Under the pieces are notes generated by a model. The model was not told the origin of the DNA, searched no databases, and saw only the letters and a list, made by a program, of their open reading frames with translations. The position numbers were made by a program, and so were the translations under genes. A stretch of 64,000 bases of DNA from Tubulanus polymorphus (lineage: Eukaryota; Nemertea; Palaeonemertea; Tubulaniformes; Tubulanidae): contig NC_134028.1 of assembly GCF_964204645.1 (NCBI RefSeq), positions 5,926,501 through 5,990,500 of the forward strand, read 5' to 3'. Of the stretch, positions 11,367 to 28,988 are shown one piece after another (position 1 is the stretch's first letter; every line of letters begins with the position of its first letter).

Positions 11367-11791
11367 GTTTATCTACAGCACAATAAAACAAACAGATGAT
11401 CGCAGCATATCTATGATGATCATCTACACCTATATCTACAGCTATACATCATACATGATTTGACATTCCATGAAGGTCAGAGCAGAAAAAGAAAATTATA
11501 TCTATCTACATATGAATAGAATTTAATTGAAATGAAAGATCGTTTAGAATAATATTATTTAGTTTGTTTCAATTAATCTAACTCCACAGTTTTGATTGTA
11601 TCAGCAAAACTAAGTTCAATCGCAAAAAGTTAGCCTTAGTACTTCATTCAAATTTGAACCTAGAGAAAAAATGGTTCACCTTTGTTAATCTTTTTACAAA
11701 CGTCTTAACTACACCAACTTACTCCCTTACGAAAATCATTTAGTATGTGCATTGCCTACTCAGTCCTGCAGACTAATCTAAACTACAAGTA

Positions 11792-11988
11792 TGGGGTAAG
11801 ATTCAAGAATAGGGGACTAGTGGTTAGGATTAGGGTTAGGGTTAGGTTTAGTTCCCTAATCATCATTAATTACTATATACATTACTATAATTATATATCA
11901 TCATCATCAATTACTAATATTATTACTTAATTGATTACTATCACTACATATATATTGCTATAGTGCCCTATTCTTGAATCGCACCCAA
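11792..11988. mobile_element. MITE-like element with GATTCAAGAATAGGG inverted ends
   Basis: The left end (11792-11820) and the reverse complement of the right end (11961-11988) share GATTCAAGAATAGGG followed by G/C-ACTA. The roughly 197-bp interior has TTAGGG-like repeats (about 11822-11850) and an AT-rich stretch. No ORF. Structure fits a non-autonomous DNA transposon. Confidence 0.65.
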
Positions 11989-12920
11989 GTATGGATGTTA
12001 CAAAGACCAAACGAAACATCGGGCTCATGAGAATAATCAATCGATTTGCTTCCTTTTTTGGCGACAGCCATTGTTGTTACAAAAACGAAAAAAGGATTTT
12101 TAAACGTCTTAAAATCAGAAAAGATCGGTTAAAACTACTACACCGAATTGCTCACGATACAATGAATATAATTACCGTTTAGCGATGATTCGGATTTGAT
12201 GAAATTGCGTCAAATTTGCCCTAAAAAAGCCTACTGAGGCGTGTCTTTTTGGGTTCGATTGGGTTTGGAGACCAGAAATTACTTCCGGGTTCAAATTACG
12301 TCTCGTTTATACGTCCGCGACAAAATAACACATCGAGCAAATATTTCCAATATTTGGCATTTATTCGAATGATCACCTTAAAATCTATCAGATTTTAAAG
12401 TTTAGATAATTGTCATCGATTTTATTGGTATTGGTCACGTAAATGAACTATAAACGTGAATGAATCAATGCGCTTTAATTTGCTCTTTGGTTCGAATCCC
12501 ATTAATTTGGTTATTTTATCTGTGTTGGTTGTTTATCTTTTTCTCTTGCTTATGATTACATTAAGAGGTTTACGAAAAATTGTGAAAAAATGGATTTTTG
12601 AAAACATGTACTTTCACTTTGAAATTCGACACGTTTCGCTGATTATTAAGTGGGCGCGGTTGAGTTGAGGTCAAGGTTTTGTGGACGCGGAAGTAAATTA
12701 AATTTACTTTATTCCAACGATTTGGAGGCAAAATGTGAACTAAAGACTTATTTAACAAAACAAAAAGTATCGAAGAAAAACTTCAACTAGTTGGCAGAAT
12801 TCCATACGGTTTAAGAGGATTTTACTTGTTTTTCGGGAAGAAGTCGTTTGAAATCTACGATTACAAGGACCATTTCATTGGCATTCTCCAACAAAAAACC
12901 GGCATTCATTCATTCAGGAG

Positions 12921-13192
12921 CTGCATTCATTTTAAGTGTATGACGTAGTAGTGGCTGCTGAAGTAACAAGGCAATTGATTTTAAAAAAACACAGAAAAAA
13001 TTAAGCTTCATTTTGGTGCGATCTTCGGTTTTTTAAATAACTAATTTCAAAGCGATTACCAGCATTGATGAAATATTGACATCCGCCCTAGTGAGGGGCA
13101 GGAGATATTTTATAAGGGGTGGCTGATTTTCAATGGGGTGGATGTAAAAATGAAAGGGTGGCCACTCCTCTAAAACCTGTTGCGGAGAACAT
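12921..13192. repeat. Dispersed repeat, copy B
   Basis: Second copy of the repeat at 10461-10655, same orientation, with about 75 bp more in the middle (around 13020-13090). Confidence 0.75.
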
Positions 13193-13752
13193 TGCCCTAT
13201 TATGAGATTAAAGGGTTATTTCACAGTTAAAGCAAAAATATGTTCTGTGTGCTGATCGTTAAATGAACACTCCATGTTCTTTGCTCGAATTTCGAACAGG
13301 AAATATAGCCCAGATTCTAAAATTAAACAAGAAAAAATGATTTCATGTAGGTGTCTATAGCATGTCAAACAAAAAAGGGTCAGCTGACCTGCTATCCATA
13401 AAACATATGTCCTAGAATTTTTATGCAAAATTAGATATGGTTATCGTATATTATTGGCTGCATCATTTGAGTTGGCGTTCTAATTAAATACGGTACCGGT
13501 ATATCACTGAGTGATCCCTTGACTGTGAGAGTAGACTGAATCTACATGAGTATAGAATAAGCTACTGCATATAGTAGGCAGGCTTGTCATTTCAGTCTGT
13601 TCCGCTTAGTGAAATTCTTATTTACTGATCCTAAAGTCCATTTTTCTATAGAATAATCTCATCAATTTACTTTTTTATTCACCTATCAATTTTCTTACTT
13701 ATAGAATAAACGCTGGAAAGATAATTGTCAAGTATCAAGGGACAGGATTTCA

Positions 13753-16892
<3,140 letters not shown>

Positions 16893-17217
16893 TGTTATCT
16901 TAGATGAGCTAAACATGTAGTGGTTTTAGATGAGTGGACAGTGAGATTTTAATCTAGTCAAAAATGGTTAATTTTCAATTGATATTACCATGGAGTCGGA
17001 TTCCATGCTTTAACTCAGAAATTGAATTCATTTGACAAAACTGTTTGTTAACTCTGACCAGTATCGTGATATCGTATCGTTGCCAATGGAAACTGTGCTG
17101 ATCTCTAATAGCAACGTCAGAAAACACTCACTTAGAAAACCATCCGTGTAAATATCCGTCCTCCAAAATTTTGCCGTTACGCCTAACACTTCTGTGTAAT
17201 GATTTTTAAGATAGAGG

Positions 17218-17223
17218 AATAAA
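17218..17223 (+). terminator. Polyadenylation signal of FDXR
   Basis: AATAAA about 325 bp after the FDXR stop codon, in the short convergent spacer facing the PAN-like gene. Confidence 0.6.
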
Positions 17224-17402
17224 TTTGGTGTCGGTCAAGAAACGATTTCGCGTTTTGTGTGTTTTTGGTATCTACGAACGCAACTGCATTGCGCCTTATT
17301 CCACTGAGAAAGTTACCTCGTAAAAATCTCTATTGAACTTAGTGCCACTGACACAAATGATTGATTAAAACACGCTATTATTTACATAATATACATACTT
17401 AC

Positions 17403-19101
17403 CTTGACTTGACGTCAACTGTTGTCCTGGAGTGCGATTTAGACTAAGTTTGCGAGTTTTGAAATATCTATTTGAAATGTTGGATTAGCGGGGGTACCTA
17501 TGGTTCGTCTCTTTCGATGGGCTAGTATTCGGCCTATTTTCGTTATATTACATCTTGCAGCGAAGGATTTGAATTCCGGCCTATCGTGTTAACGATTTCT
17601 CTGGAAATCTAATACGGATTTGTCAATGATACTTACCATTTCCCCAGAGTATATGGAAAGTTGTATCGTAATGAATACACGCGTCGGCAAGCATAGTTGT
17701 GACGTCATCGATTGTCAATTCCGCGCAAAGCAGATCCGCATCTCCGCCATCGAAAATAACGAAACCTTCCCAGTTATTTTCGTCTGAAATGGTTTTGCAG
17801 TTGAACGGCGTTTCGATGCTCGTCTTCAAGGTCGCTACAGACTCCATGCAAAGCCCTGTTTTGGGGATGTACGAATAACCGGTGGTGTCTGCAATTTGAA
17901 CCGACCAAGAACGCTACATAATTTCGATAAGATCTATACATTAAATACAGTAGAATTCTCTTAATTCGGATCATTTGGGAGCAACAAAATTCACCCGGTT
18001 CACGGGAAATCAGGATTAAAAGTTTGCTTGCCTAATAATGAACAAATAGACTGCAAATGTCGTCCGGTTTAGGGATTGAGCGGGTTTGACTGAATCCTCA
18101 AAAATTAAAGATGATTAATAGGAAATATTTAGAAATTATTTTAGTCTAAACAATTATTTGACTTAATCGACAATAAACGAAAGAAATCCAAAAACATTAA
18201 TTACTGCTTAAAAGAAATTTCGACCTACTGATTTTTGCCCACAGCTGTATATTCATATTCAACTTGTCGACGACCGTTGAGCACTGGAAATCTTTGATGT
18301 AACACGTATCACCGAAAAAGTGTGTGGAAAGTATGGAAAACATAAAGCAATCGGTCCTTCCATCACATTCGCTCCTGCATTCACTTGCCTGTGAATTTTG
18401 TATTATAACGACGTGATTTTCGCATGTGCCTTTGATCGCAAATTTTGCGTACGATGCGAATTCTTCTGTGCAAGAAAAAATGTTAAAAGTTAGAGATATT
18501 TCATTTTCCATCACTTCACATTTCAAGCAAAGCATGTTGGCATCGTTTTCGAAACTGTATTTGACCTGTCTCATATCCGAAAACTACTAGTAGTCATGTA
18601 TCATGTCACTTAGCAAAACTTTCAGTAAAGATTGTTCCTTATCCTTTCAAAATGGGCCCTAGGTCTCTAAAATTCTTTTAGAAATGAGCCGGTCAGACAC
18701 GAGCCTAAGAATTTGTCGTGAATTATAGAATACGTTTTTCAATACATGAAAACAGACACGTCTATCGCAGAAAAGATAGGAATCTTTAGTCTGCATTGTC
18801 GAGGTGAACCTCATATTGTGCAGTTGGTTCTGTCTAAGACGAAACCCGTTTATTACGATGATTTCCAGCATGTCTAAGCTAAGATATTTTTGATTTAAAC
18901 GAAGCCCGTTAGCCCACAAGATTCTTATTAGCAAGGTTCCACTGTAATAACGCCCATACTGTTTCATGATTCTGACAAAAGTTCCACAAGGAAAAACTAC
19001 CACGCGAGTCAATTCAAAATAGATTTATACTTACGTGCTGGAAAACAAACGCGCATCAAAGCGATATAAAGTAGACCGGCAAATTTACCAGTGAATTTCA
19101 T
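17403..19101 (-). CDS. Secreted PAN/apple-like cysteine-rich protein, 3' end unresolved
   Basis: Minus-strand exons: 19101-19035 (signal peptide MKFTGKFAGLLYIALMRVCF), 18465-18229, 17888-17637, and probably a 24-nt exon 17426-17403. Every junction is phase 1, as usual for extracellular modules. Exon 2 encodes a PAN/apple-like domain: ...CENHVVI...SECRSECDGRTDCFMFS...DTCYIKDFQC, with the closely spaced Cys pattern of that fold. Exon 3 has four Cys (LCMES, FNCKT, LLCAEL, DACIHY) and a GNGKY-like end. Such proteins bind protein or carbohydrate ligands outside cells, often in immune or adhesion settings. The terminal exon is not settled: after the 24-nt exon, an acceptor near 17355 would give a short tail. 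A chance ORF inside intron 1 (18659-19012) was not used. Confidence 0.6.
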
Positions 19102-20713
19102 CTTACTGGTGTCAACTGAGTACGACTTACTCAAAATTGTCATCAAACTGCCGCGCGAGAGTCCACTTCGATTTTACAATTAAATTCGCCGCGCAAGATG
19201 ATTTGCAATTATCAAGTGTACGTTTTGTCAATATTGAATCTGACACGAATATAATAACATCTGCGGGGGTGATTGAACGGATAAATTGGCATTCAACATG
19301 CGCGGACGAAATGAGATGGAAATTACTATACAGACAAAAGATCGCAATGAGAAATCTTATATATTACCACTCTTTCAGGTTAAAATGAAGCTACTGCACG
19401 GGTTTAGAAGTTCATCGACTCCGCAAAACATCGTGAGAAGTGGGACCGACGAACGTAACCTGTGAACTAGGCAAAGCTTGACACGTGGGCTCTTGCCTTT
19501 GATCGCTGAGTCGTCCATAAATGTAGCCATTTCTAAGGAAATTCTAACCGAATTTTTGAATGAATGCTTACAACCATTATATCCATTATATACCTGTTAT
19601 ATATTATATATGGTGGTTGTAAGTTCTTTTCTCTTTTGTGTTTTTCTTTTTGTCGTTTTATGTTCATCCTAGAATGTTAATTTGTACATAACAGTTCAAT
19701 AGTTAATTCTTTCGATTTTGATTTTTTTCTGACTCACTGTCCAGTCCACATGAAATACTCCTGAGGTTATTCGTTGTTCGAGCCAAAATCTGAGCTAAGT
19801 TTTTCGATTTAGATTTTTTTCTGTCTGACAGGCTGTCCAGTGCCCCCTGGGGTTTTTCGTTCGAGCCAAAATCTTGAGCTATTTGCTAGCAAGAAAGGTG
19901 TTTATCTTGTGTTCATCGTCCGCGTTTTCATTGCGTTGGCTAATGCCGTCGATAGTTTTCAGTGCATCGTTCCATGAAGTCGTATTGATTTATGTTCACT
20001 CTCAGATCAGTCAGTGAAAAAAAACTATAAAGAGCTTCTCTGCCGATGTCGTTCGGTAATGAGTAAACATTGTTGTTTGAGTCGAATAATAAAATTATCA
20101 ATCGGCAAACTTAAGATGAAGAAAACACGAAAAGTTAATCATATAGATAGAGAAAATATGCATTTATATATTTAAATAGCCGTATTAACACAAAGGAATT
20201 GTATATATATATTCCCAGAAAATTACCACATTCATTTCATAGAATAGAATAGAATAGAATATTTCATTGCTCACAAAAGTACATCTGCTTAGAGCAAAAA
20301 GACAACACAACATGAATGTCAATACAATACAATATCAATACAATATCAGGACAATATCAGAAGCGAAATTATGTTGTATTTTGGATAGGTGATAGGTGAT
20401 AGCCAAGGCTAATTTATATCCAAAATTACACTACACAGTTAATGTGCGACAAAAATAATACCAGACTGAACCAGACTGTTTCGCAATCGACTAATTGCGC
20501 TATATAAGCACTATATATCTGACAAAAATACAACAACGGTAACAACGGTATACATGATTTTTATAAAGAAAAAGCGCTCTTTCATTGGCATATATGCAGG
20601 GCATTCTACATCCTAGAGTTTAGGCGTTACACTGATTTACTGTAATTTCATCGATGTCCATATCACCTGGCCAAAGTTTCCAAAAGTTTTGTATTTTCGT
20701 TTTTCGTAACTGT
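19102..20713. other. Spacer with simple repeats and an imperfect tandem duplication
   Basis: No gene supported. It contains the duplication at 19711-19881, a short AGAAT microsatellite near 20240-20262 and CAATA-rich repeats near 20320-20360. Part may be 3' UTR of the minus-strand GPCR. Confidence 0.5.
19711..19881. repeat. Imperfect tandem duplication of about 85 bp
   Basis: 19711-19797 and 19803-19881 share, in order, TTCGATTT..GATTTTTTTCTG, CTGTCCAGT, TTCGTTC/GTTCGAGCCAAAATC and TGAGCTA. Diverged enough to be fairly old. Confidence 0.8.
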
Positions 20714-21760
20714 CTAATTCTTTACGTCTCTTGACGAGTCTTCCTTGGCAGGTCCGGTATTCTTAGGTACGCCGTAACAACGACGGCATCTGACTATTGC
20801 CCTGACGGTCGGCACAAAGAAATCAAAGCGGCGGGCGTAAATGATGAAATTAGTGCTGTAATTCGCCTGGGAAATTACCGTTAGAAACTGGTTCAGGTTT
20901 ACGAAGCGCCGATTGTCCAGAGGAGTCAAACCTTTACGCAGCAAAAAGAACGCCGCCCAGCCGATCGCGCTTGGTACCATTAAAACGGTAAAAAGTGATG
21001 AAATCAGTAACAAATTTATAGTCAAAGATCTATGTTTTGTTGCGGCACTCTCGTTTATTGACGCAGCCATGCCCGAACGAACAACGGAGATGATGGTCAG
21101 ATTCAAAACCGTCAACGCAAAACAAGGAATAATGTAGACTCCGAAAGCGTACATGATCACCGAAATAGTGTACAGAATAGTGCCTTGAAGCCTGTTGTCG
21201 AGAAGGCAAACCATCTGATCATCGTTGTAATACGTGTTGAACGTGAAGACGTACACGACAACGATGCTAGCGCAGACGACGAACATCGCAGCGAGGACCG
21301 TCTTGCGTCGTTTGACCGATGAGAATTTGTAAGCGTGTAAAGGCTTCAACACGGCGATGGTTCGCTCGACCGTAAATGCCACGATAATCCACGACGACAT
21401 GAACGTGCTGACCGTCCACAAATAACGCAGAATCTTGCAGACGACCGATGAACTTGTGATAATCGACAGATAAAACCGGGCGCCCGTCATGTCTCGTAAA
21501 CCGTCTTCCAACCACACGGGAACCGCTTGGAAAACTATGCAGCCCAGATCTGTCAGCGCCAGGCAGAATAGATAATGCAGGCCTTGCTTGTGCCATGATT
21601 TCTGTCTTATGAAAACGATGAGCGTGACTACATTTCCGACAATACCCATAACGATGAATACGATCGGGATGTACGATTTGGTGTATATGGTTACCTCGTC
21701 GAATATAGCCAACCAAGGCAAGTTTGCCGCAAGTTCCATGACTTTGGTGCCGTTAACCAT
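20714..21760 (-). CDS. Class A G protein-coupled receptor, neuropeptide-receptor type
   Basis: Intronless 348-aa ORF with seven hydrophobic segments. Landmarks: N-terminal sequon NGT; TM1 GIVGNVVTLIVF (GN motif); TM2 FCLALTDL (LxxxD); Cys in SSVVCKILRY before TM3, pairing with Cys in extracellular loop 2 (QMVCLLD); ERTIAVLKP replacing DRYxxV at the end of TM3; a basic third loop (KHRSLTI); TM7 NYSTNFIIY in place of NPxxY; a basic, Cys-containing tail (RCRRCYG) suited to palmitoylation. NF for NP in TM7 and an ERxxAV box are common in invertebrate neuropeptide receptors of the FMRFamide/related type, but the ligand cannot be told. It probably signals through Gq or Gi at the plasma membrane. 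Start is the first Met, 9 bases after an in-frame stop. Confidence 0.93.
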   Translation of the reverse strand: MVNGTKVMELAANLPWLAIFDEVTIYTKSYIPIVFIVMGIVGNVVTLIVFIRQKSWHKQGLHYLFCLALTDLGCIVFQAVPVWLEDGLRDMTGARFYLSIITSSSVVCKILRYLWTVSTFMSSWIIVAFTVERTIAVLKPLHAYKFSSVKRRKTVLAAMFVVCASIVVVYVFTFNTYYNDDQMVCLLDNRLQGTILYTISVIMYAFGVYIIPCFALTVLNLTIISVVRSGMAASINESAATKHRSLTINLLLISSLFTVLMVPSAIGWAAFFLLRKGLTPLDNRRFVNLNQFLTVISQANYSTNFIIYARRFDFFVPTVRAIVRCRRCYGVPKNTGPAKEDSSRDVKN

Positions 21761-21869
21761 TGTTTTAGCCCGTTATACCAGCGACCTATGGGATCGATCC
21801 TCACTGTTCGATCTTGGTGTGAGAGTGACTGAGATGAGTGAGCTATTTATCGTCCATTTATAAGTCATT

Positions 21870-24800
21870 TTGCGAATTATTTGTTCGCATTATCATTAAC
21901 ATATTTCCCTAGCTAATGTTGCATTTCTGAGAACAGAACACAAAATGAGTCGATTAGAAAATGATTCTATTGGGAAATCCATAGCCTGTATTTTTTATTG
22001 GGAATCTAGCATATTCAGGGCGTTTTCTACCCTGGAGAAATATCATTTTCACGCGTGAGGTAAGATTTATTCTTCGAGAAGAGAAAGGATTGTGCGGTAG
22101 ATATCGAAGCTGTAATTAATTTGCTTTCCCAGGTTAGGTTTCGACACGTGGGAATCATGCGTAAAGATATCAAAAGGAAAACTGATAAAAACGAAATAAC
22201 CGCAGCAAAAATCTACGTGATCTATTTCCACAGCGATTGTGCAGTCAAGGTCATTTTAGGACACTTCATGACTAATATCAACTCTCAGAGAGAAAAAAAC
22301 TGAGCTGACCATTCCTTCGATTGAGAAAAGAGTAAAACGTTGTTTAAGTCAATTTGATTTCCTAATTTAGTTTATGATAAATATTTATTTATTTAATCAA
22401 TTCAAAGGGTATATTTCAAAATACTGTGCTTATCAAATCCTGTTGGAGTGCATCAGGGTCTGATTTTGGGAGGGTTGTACCCCAAAATTTGGCATATCAT
22501 ATGATCGCAAGGGCACCCCGAAAAAAAGCGTATTGGAAAACACATTTTTGAAAATACAGAGAACAAGCTTATAAATTTGAACTTTCTTTTTAGGTATAGG
22601 TTAAGTATTTTAGGGGAGGGGGTTAGCGCATATCCCCCTCACCCTCACCCTAATCCACCAATGTATTCATTATCTCTGTTGGCTCAGGACGTACGTTCTT
22701 TCAAAACTATACCACTCGTGGTTCAAAAGTGACGTCACTTGCTCACAGATGGCAATCGGATCGTTGGGTTTAGAAACGAACGAGGAACAACTCTCTTTCC
22801 TCTGCGTGCGATAACATTAATCCTTAATATTGTGAAATTATTGAAAACGACGAACTTTCAAAGGAAAAGAAAGTATTAGCTGCGACAGAATTCGCAAATT
22901 AGATTTACTAGCAAGATACAGGACGAGAGGATTTCGCTGAATGACGTCACTGAAGTAAAATTCAATTTCGCTTCTATCGGATTTGAAAAATATTTACGCC
23001 CTAAGGACATTCTACGCACATTCCCGGTCTTGTCTGCCATATTTGACCATCGCAGGAGCCGTGGCTTGAGAGGGAGTAACGTGACAAACATTTCCTCGCC
23101 ACCCAGTGTGATTCTCCGAAACGACGGTAGCTCGAAAGGGCAATGCGCAATATCATCATCGTCGACACAAAGAGACTCGAGGTAGCGGAGCGAGTGGTGA
23201 ACGATCGATGTCCGTCGTAAAAGAGAGAGGGATGCTGGCTGCTGGCAGCGCGAAAGGTAAGCAAGAAAGAATTAGAATAAATTATTTCATGTGACAGGTT
23301 AACTCTGCGCATAGATACTGATGAGATTCTGTTGTTTTCCTCGATAGAACGGGTTATTTATAAAAGCAGTGAAAGAGAACCATTTATATGTTCGTATCAT
23401 TATCGTGTAATATACTCTAATCGTGTTGAGAATGCGACATCTGCGAATAATGGCGTCTAGCTCACCAGTAGCATTTTCATTATATCAAAATAATGTAGTA
23501 CCAAGATATTTGAGGATGTCGAAGTTCAAATTCTATTGCGTCGGTATAACGGAGATAGGAGGGAGAGGTTTACGAAAATGCGTATAATGTGACCTCGGGC
23601 TACACGGGCTTTAGTCATGGTCGACCTCTACATAATAGATATTCACAAAAGATCTTGTTGTTTGCTCTTTCTTTTCTGGATGAGGCGCGATGCTAGTGAG
23701 AGACCTAATGACTTGTGGACGAGAGAACTATTTGTGGAAATTCGGTTATACATGTACCCATACTCTGCGCATCATGTGCTCATATATCGAATTCCGATGC
23801 GGTTGAGTTCGAGGAACTGGATGGAACTAGATCTGAGCAAATACCGGCTGATGTAACTTCCCTCGCTCTCTTTATCTCGGTGTGAAGCCAAATTGTACCC
23901 GAATAGCAATTTAGCATGGTATATTGCGTCGCGTATTTGATTCATTAAGTCGGCTCATATCCGTGCTAAAAATACCTTTTTGAATTGGTTTGCAAACAGT
24001 CGAGCCTCACTCCCTGATGCCGTCATGAGAAGCACCACACAAAGTAGCCTTTCAATCACACGAACCAATATCGAAATATTTCTTTTTCTCGGCTATAGAA
24101 TATGAAGTCAGTACCTAATCCTAAGCAGCTTTTTTATATGATTTACCGACGGCTAGGTCATTATATCGCCAGCACCGAATATTTGCGGACATAAGTTGAT
24201 CAGTCATTTATCAACTGTCAAACCTGGCTTAATGAATGCTGATCGAGATATCGCGCATCGAATCTCGCTGATGAAAATTCAAAGGTATACTTCATTCGTT
24301 ATTTCACAATGCGAAAATTGTGAAAAGGTTTTCTTTTGTTATCATATATTTAGATATGCATTCTGCAATCAAATTCATTCGTTTAAGACATTAGTACCTA
24401 GCATACAGATTATGCCAAATGATCACGTGGAAATGCTTGTTATCTAAAAGACAGTACAGGTTAGTTCAACAATAACTGCAAAATTGGGTTAAAATGAGTC
24501 CCTTGATACGGGTTCTAAGAAATCGTATTTCTGTGCTTACAAATGCTAAGGCTTTATGTTTCATTTCATTCCAACCGACTTGAATAGTTTCATCAATAAT
24601 TTCTCTATCGAACATGTCAAAAAAGAGATCGATAGAACGAAGGGAATCGCTGGAGATTTCTGCATGCGAACGATAAACCTCTGCACGGATGAGCTAGTTA
24701 CTTGATATTTAGGCTAAAAAAAAATGATACCTTGTTTCTCCGTAGTCGCCGGGTCATTTTTGTTATAATAAAATTTGTAATCAGTTCTTTTCTATAGATG

Positions 24801-25635
24801 CCGGACTGTTATGATAAAATTGATTAAAATGTAATGTACAGGGTAGATAGGCGGCCGGCCGGGTCAACTTTAAAGCTCAGCAGAGAAAATATTTATCATT
24901 TCTTTAGCCTTAGACAGTTATTCATTGGAGGGTGTCATTTGTTCATGGAAAAAGCGATGCCATGTCACATTTTGATTCTATAGAAAATCGTAAACGTTGT
25001 ATTGTTGAGCAAGACACTATTTCCGCTCCAAAGAGCCCAAAATGAATAGATTCCACCACACCGTGTTACTGCACGTGAGTGTTTCACAAGCGCTCCAGTT
25101 CTCTGAGTGAAAACAGTGACTTTGTGGTGGTTAGGAAAAAAACTTGATCATTTCCGGTGAACATCCCGTGACACGGAATTCGGAAGAAGCGCGCACACTG
25201 TGTGGGGGACTGAAATCACGTGTTGGTTTCGTTGTAACCGGGCGGCCAACGCACGAGATCTAAATAGTACAAGTAATTGTATGTACACGATTGTGCTTAT
25301 TACTTAACTCATCTGTATTTACTTTCTACAACCTACATAGAGGCTTACAGATGGTTATGGGTACAGATAATAGTATCTCAAATTGTCATTCTTTCATTTT
25401 GACATTGATTTATTTCAGTTAGAATATCTGTTTTTCTTTCGTTGCAGGAACGATGGTGAAACCGATTTGAACAGCGTGTATCGGTGCTGGACTGCGCGCC
25501 GTTGTGGCATTAAGATCTTTGCCCACAATATGGTGGTCAACGCGGTGCATTTGGTGAAGAAAAAATGAATTTTGGGCGATAGCGTCGAATGAGATCTATA
25601 TATCGCGAAACAATCAAACGGAAACGTCGTAAAAT
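21870..25635. other. Long spacer upstream of the SLC16-like transporter
   Basis: 3.8 kb with no supportable coding gene. An acceptor-like site (TTTCGTTGCAG just before 25449) suggests that an untranslated exon of the transporter covers about 25449-25635. The rest shows no clear repeat or conserved ORF to me. Confidence 0.45.

Positions 25636-28988
<3,353 letters not shown>

Larger units (their letters stand above)
11370..13750. other. Repeat-rich spacer between Rho GDI and FDXR
   Basis: This spacer lies between two divergently transcribed genes and holds both 5' regions. No gene is supported. It contains an inverted-repeat element (11792-11988) and dispersed repeat copy B (12921-13192). Short open frames at 11991-12182 and 12456-12668 look like chance. 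Confidence 0.55.

Noticed and set aside
12486..12497. GGTTCGAATCC, a perfect tRNA B-box/T-arm word
   Set aside because: No A-box or cloverleaf partner can be drawn in the 60 bp upstream; likewise the GTTCGAATCCC at about 31192.
17948..18095. CAGTAGAATTC...GTTTGACTGA as a fourth TA-flanked MITE in the PAN-like gene intron
   Set aside because: The left end abuts TA, but the right end lacks a TA flank and the inverted similarity is weak.
18659..19012. 117-aa minus ORF inside intron 1 of the PAN-like gene
   Set aside because: The signal-peptide exon joins exon 18465-18229 in correct phase without it, and its content is low in conserved features.
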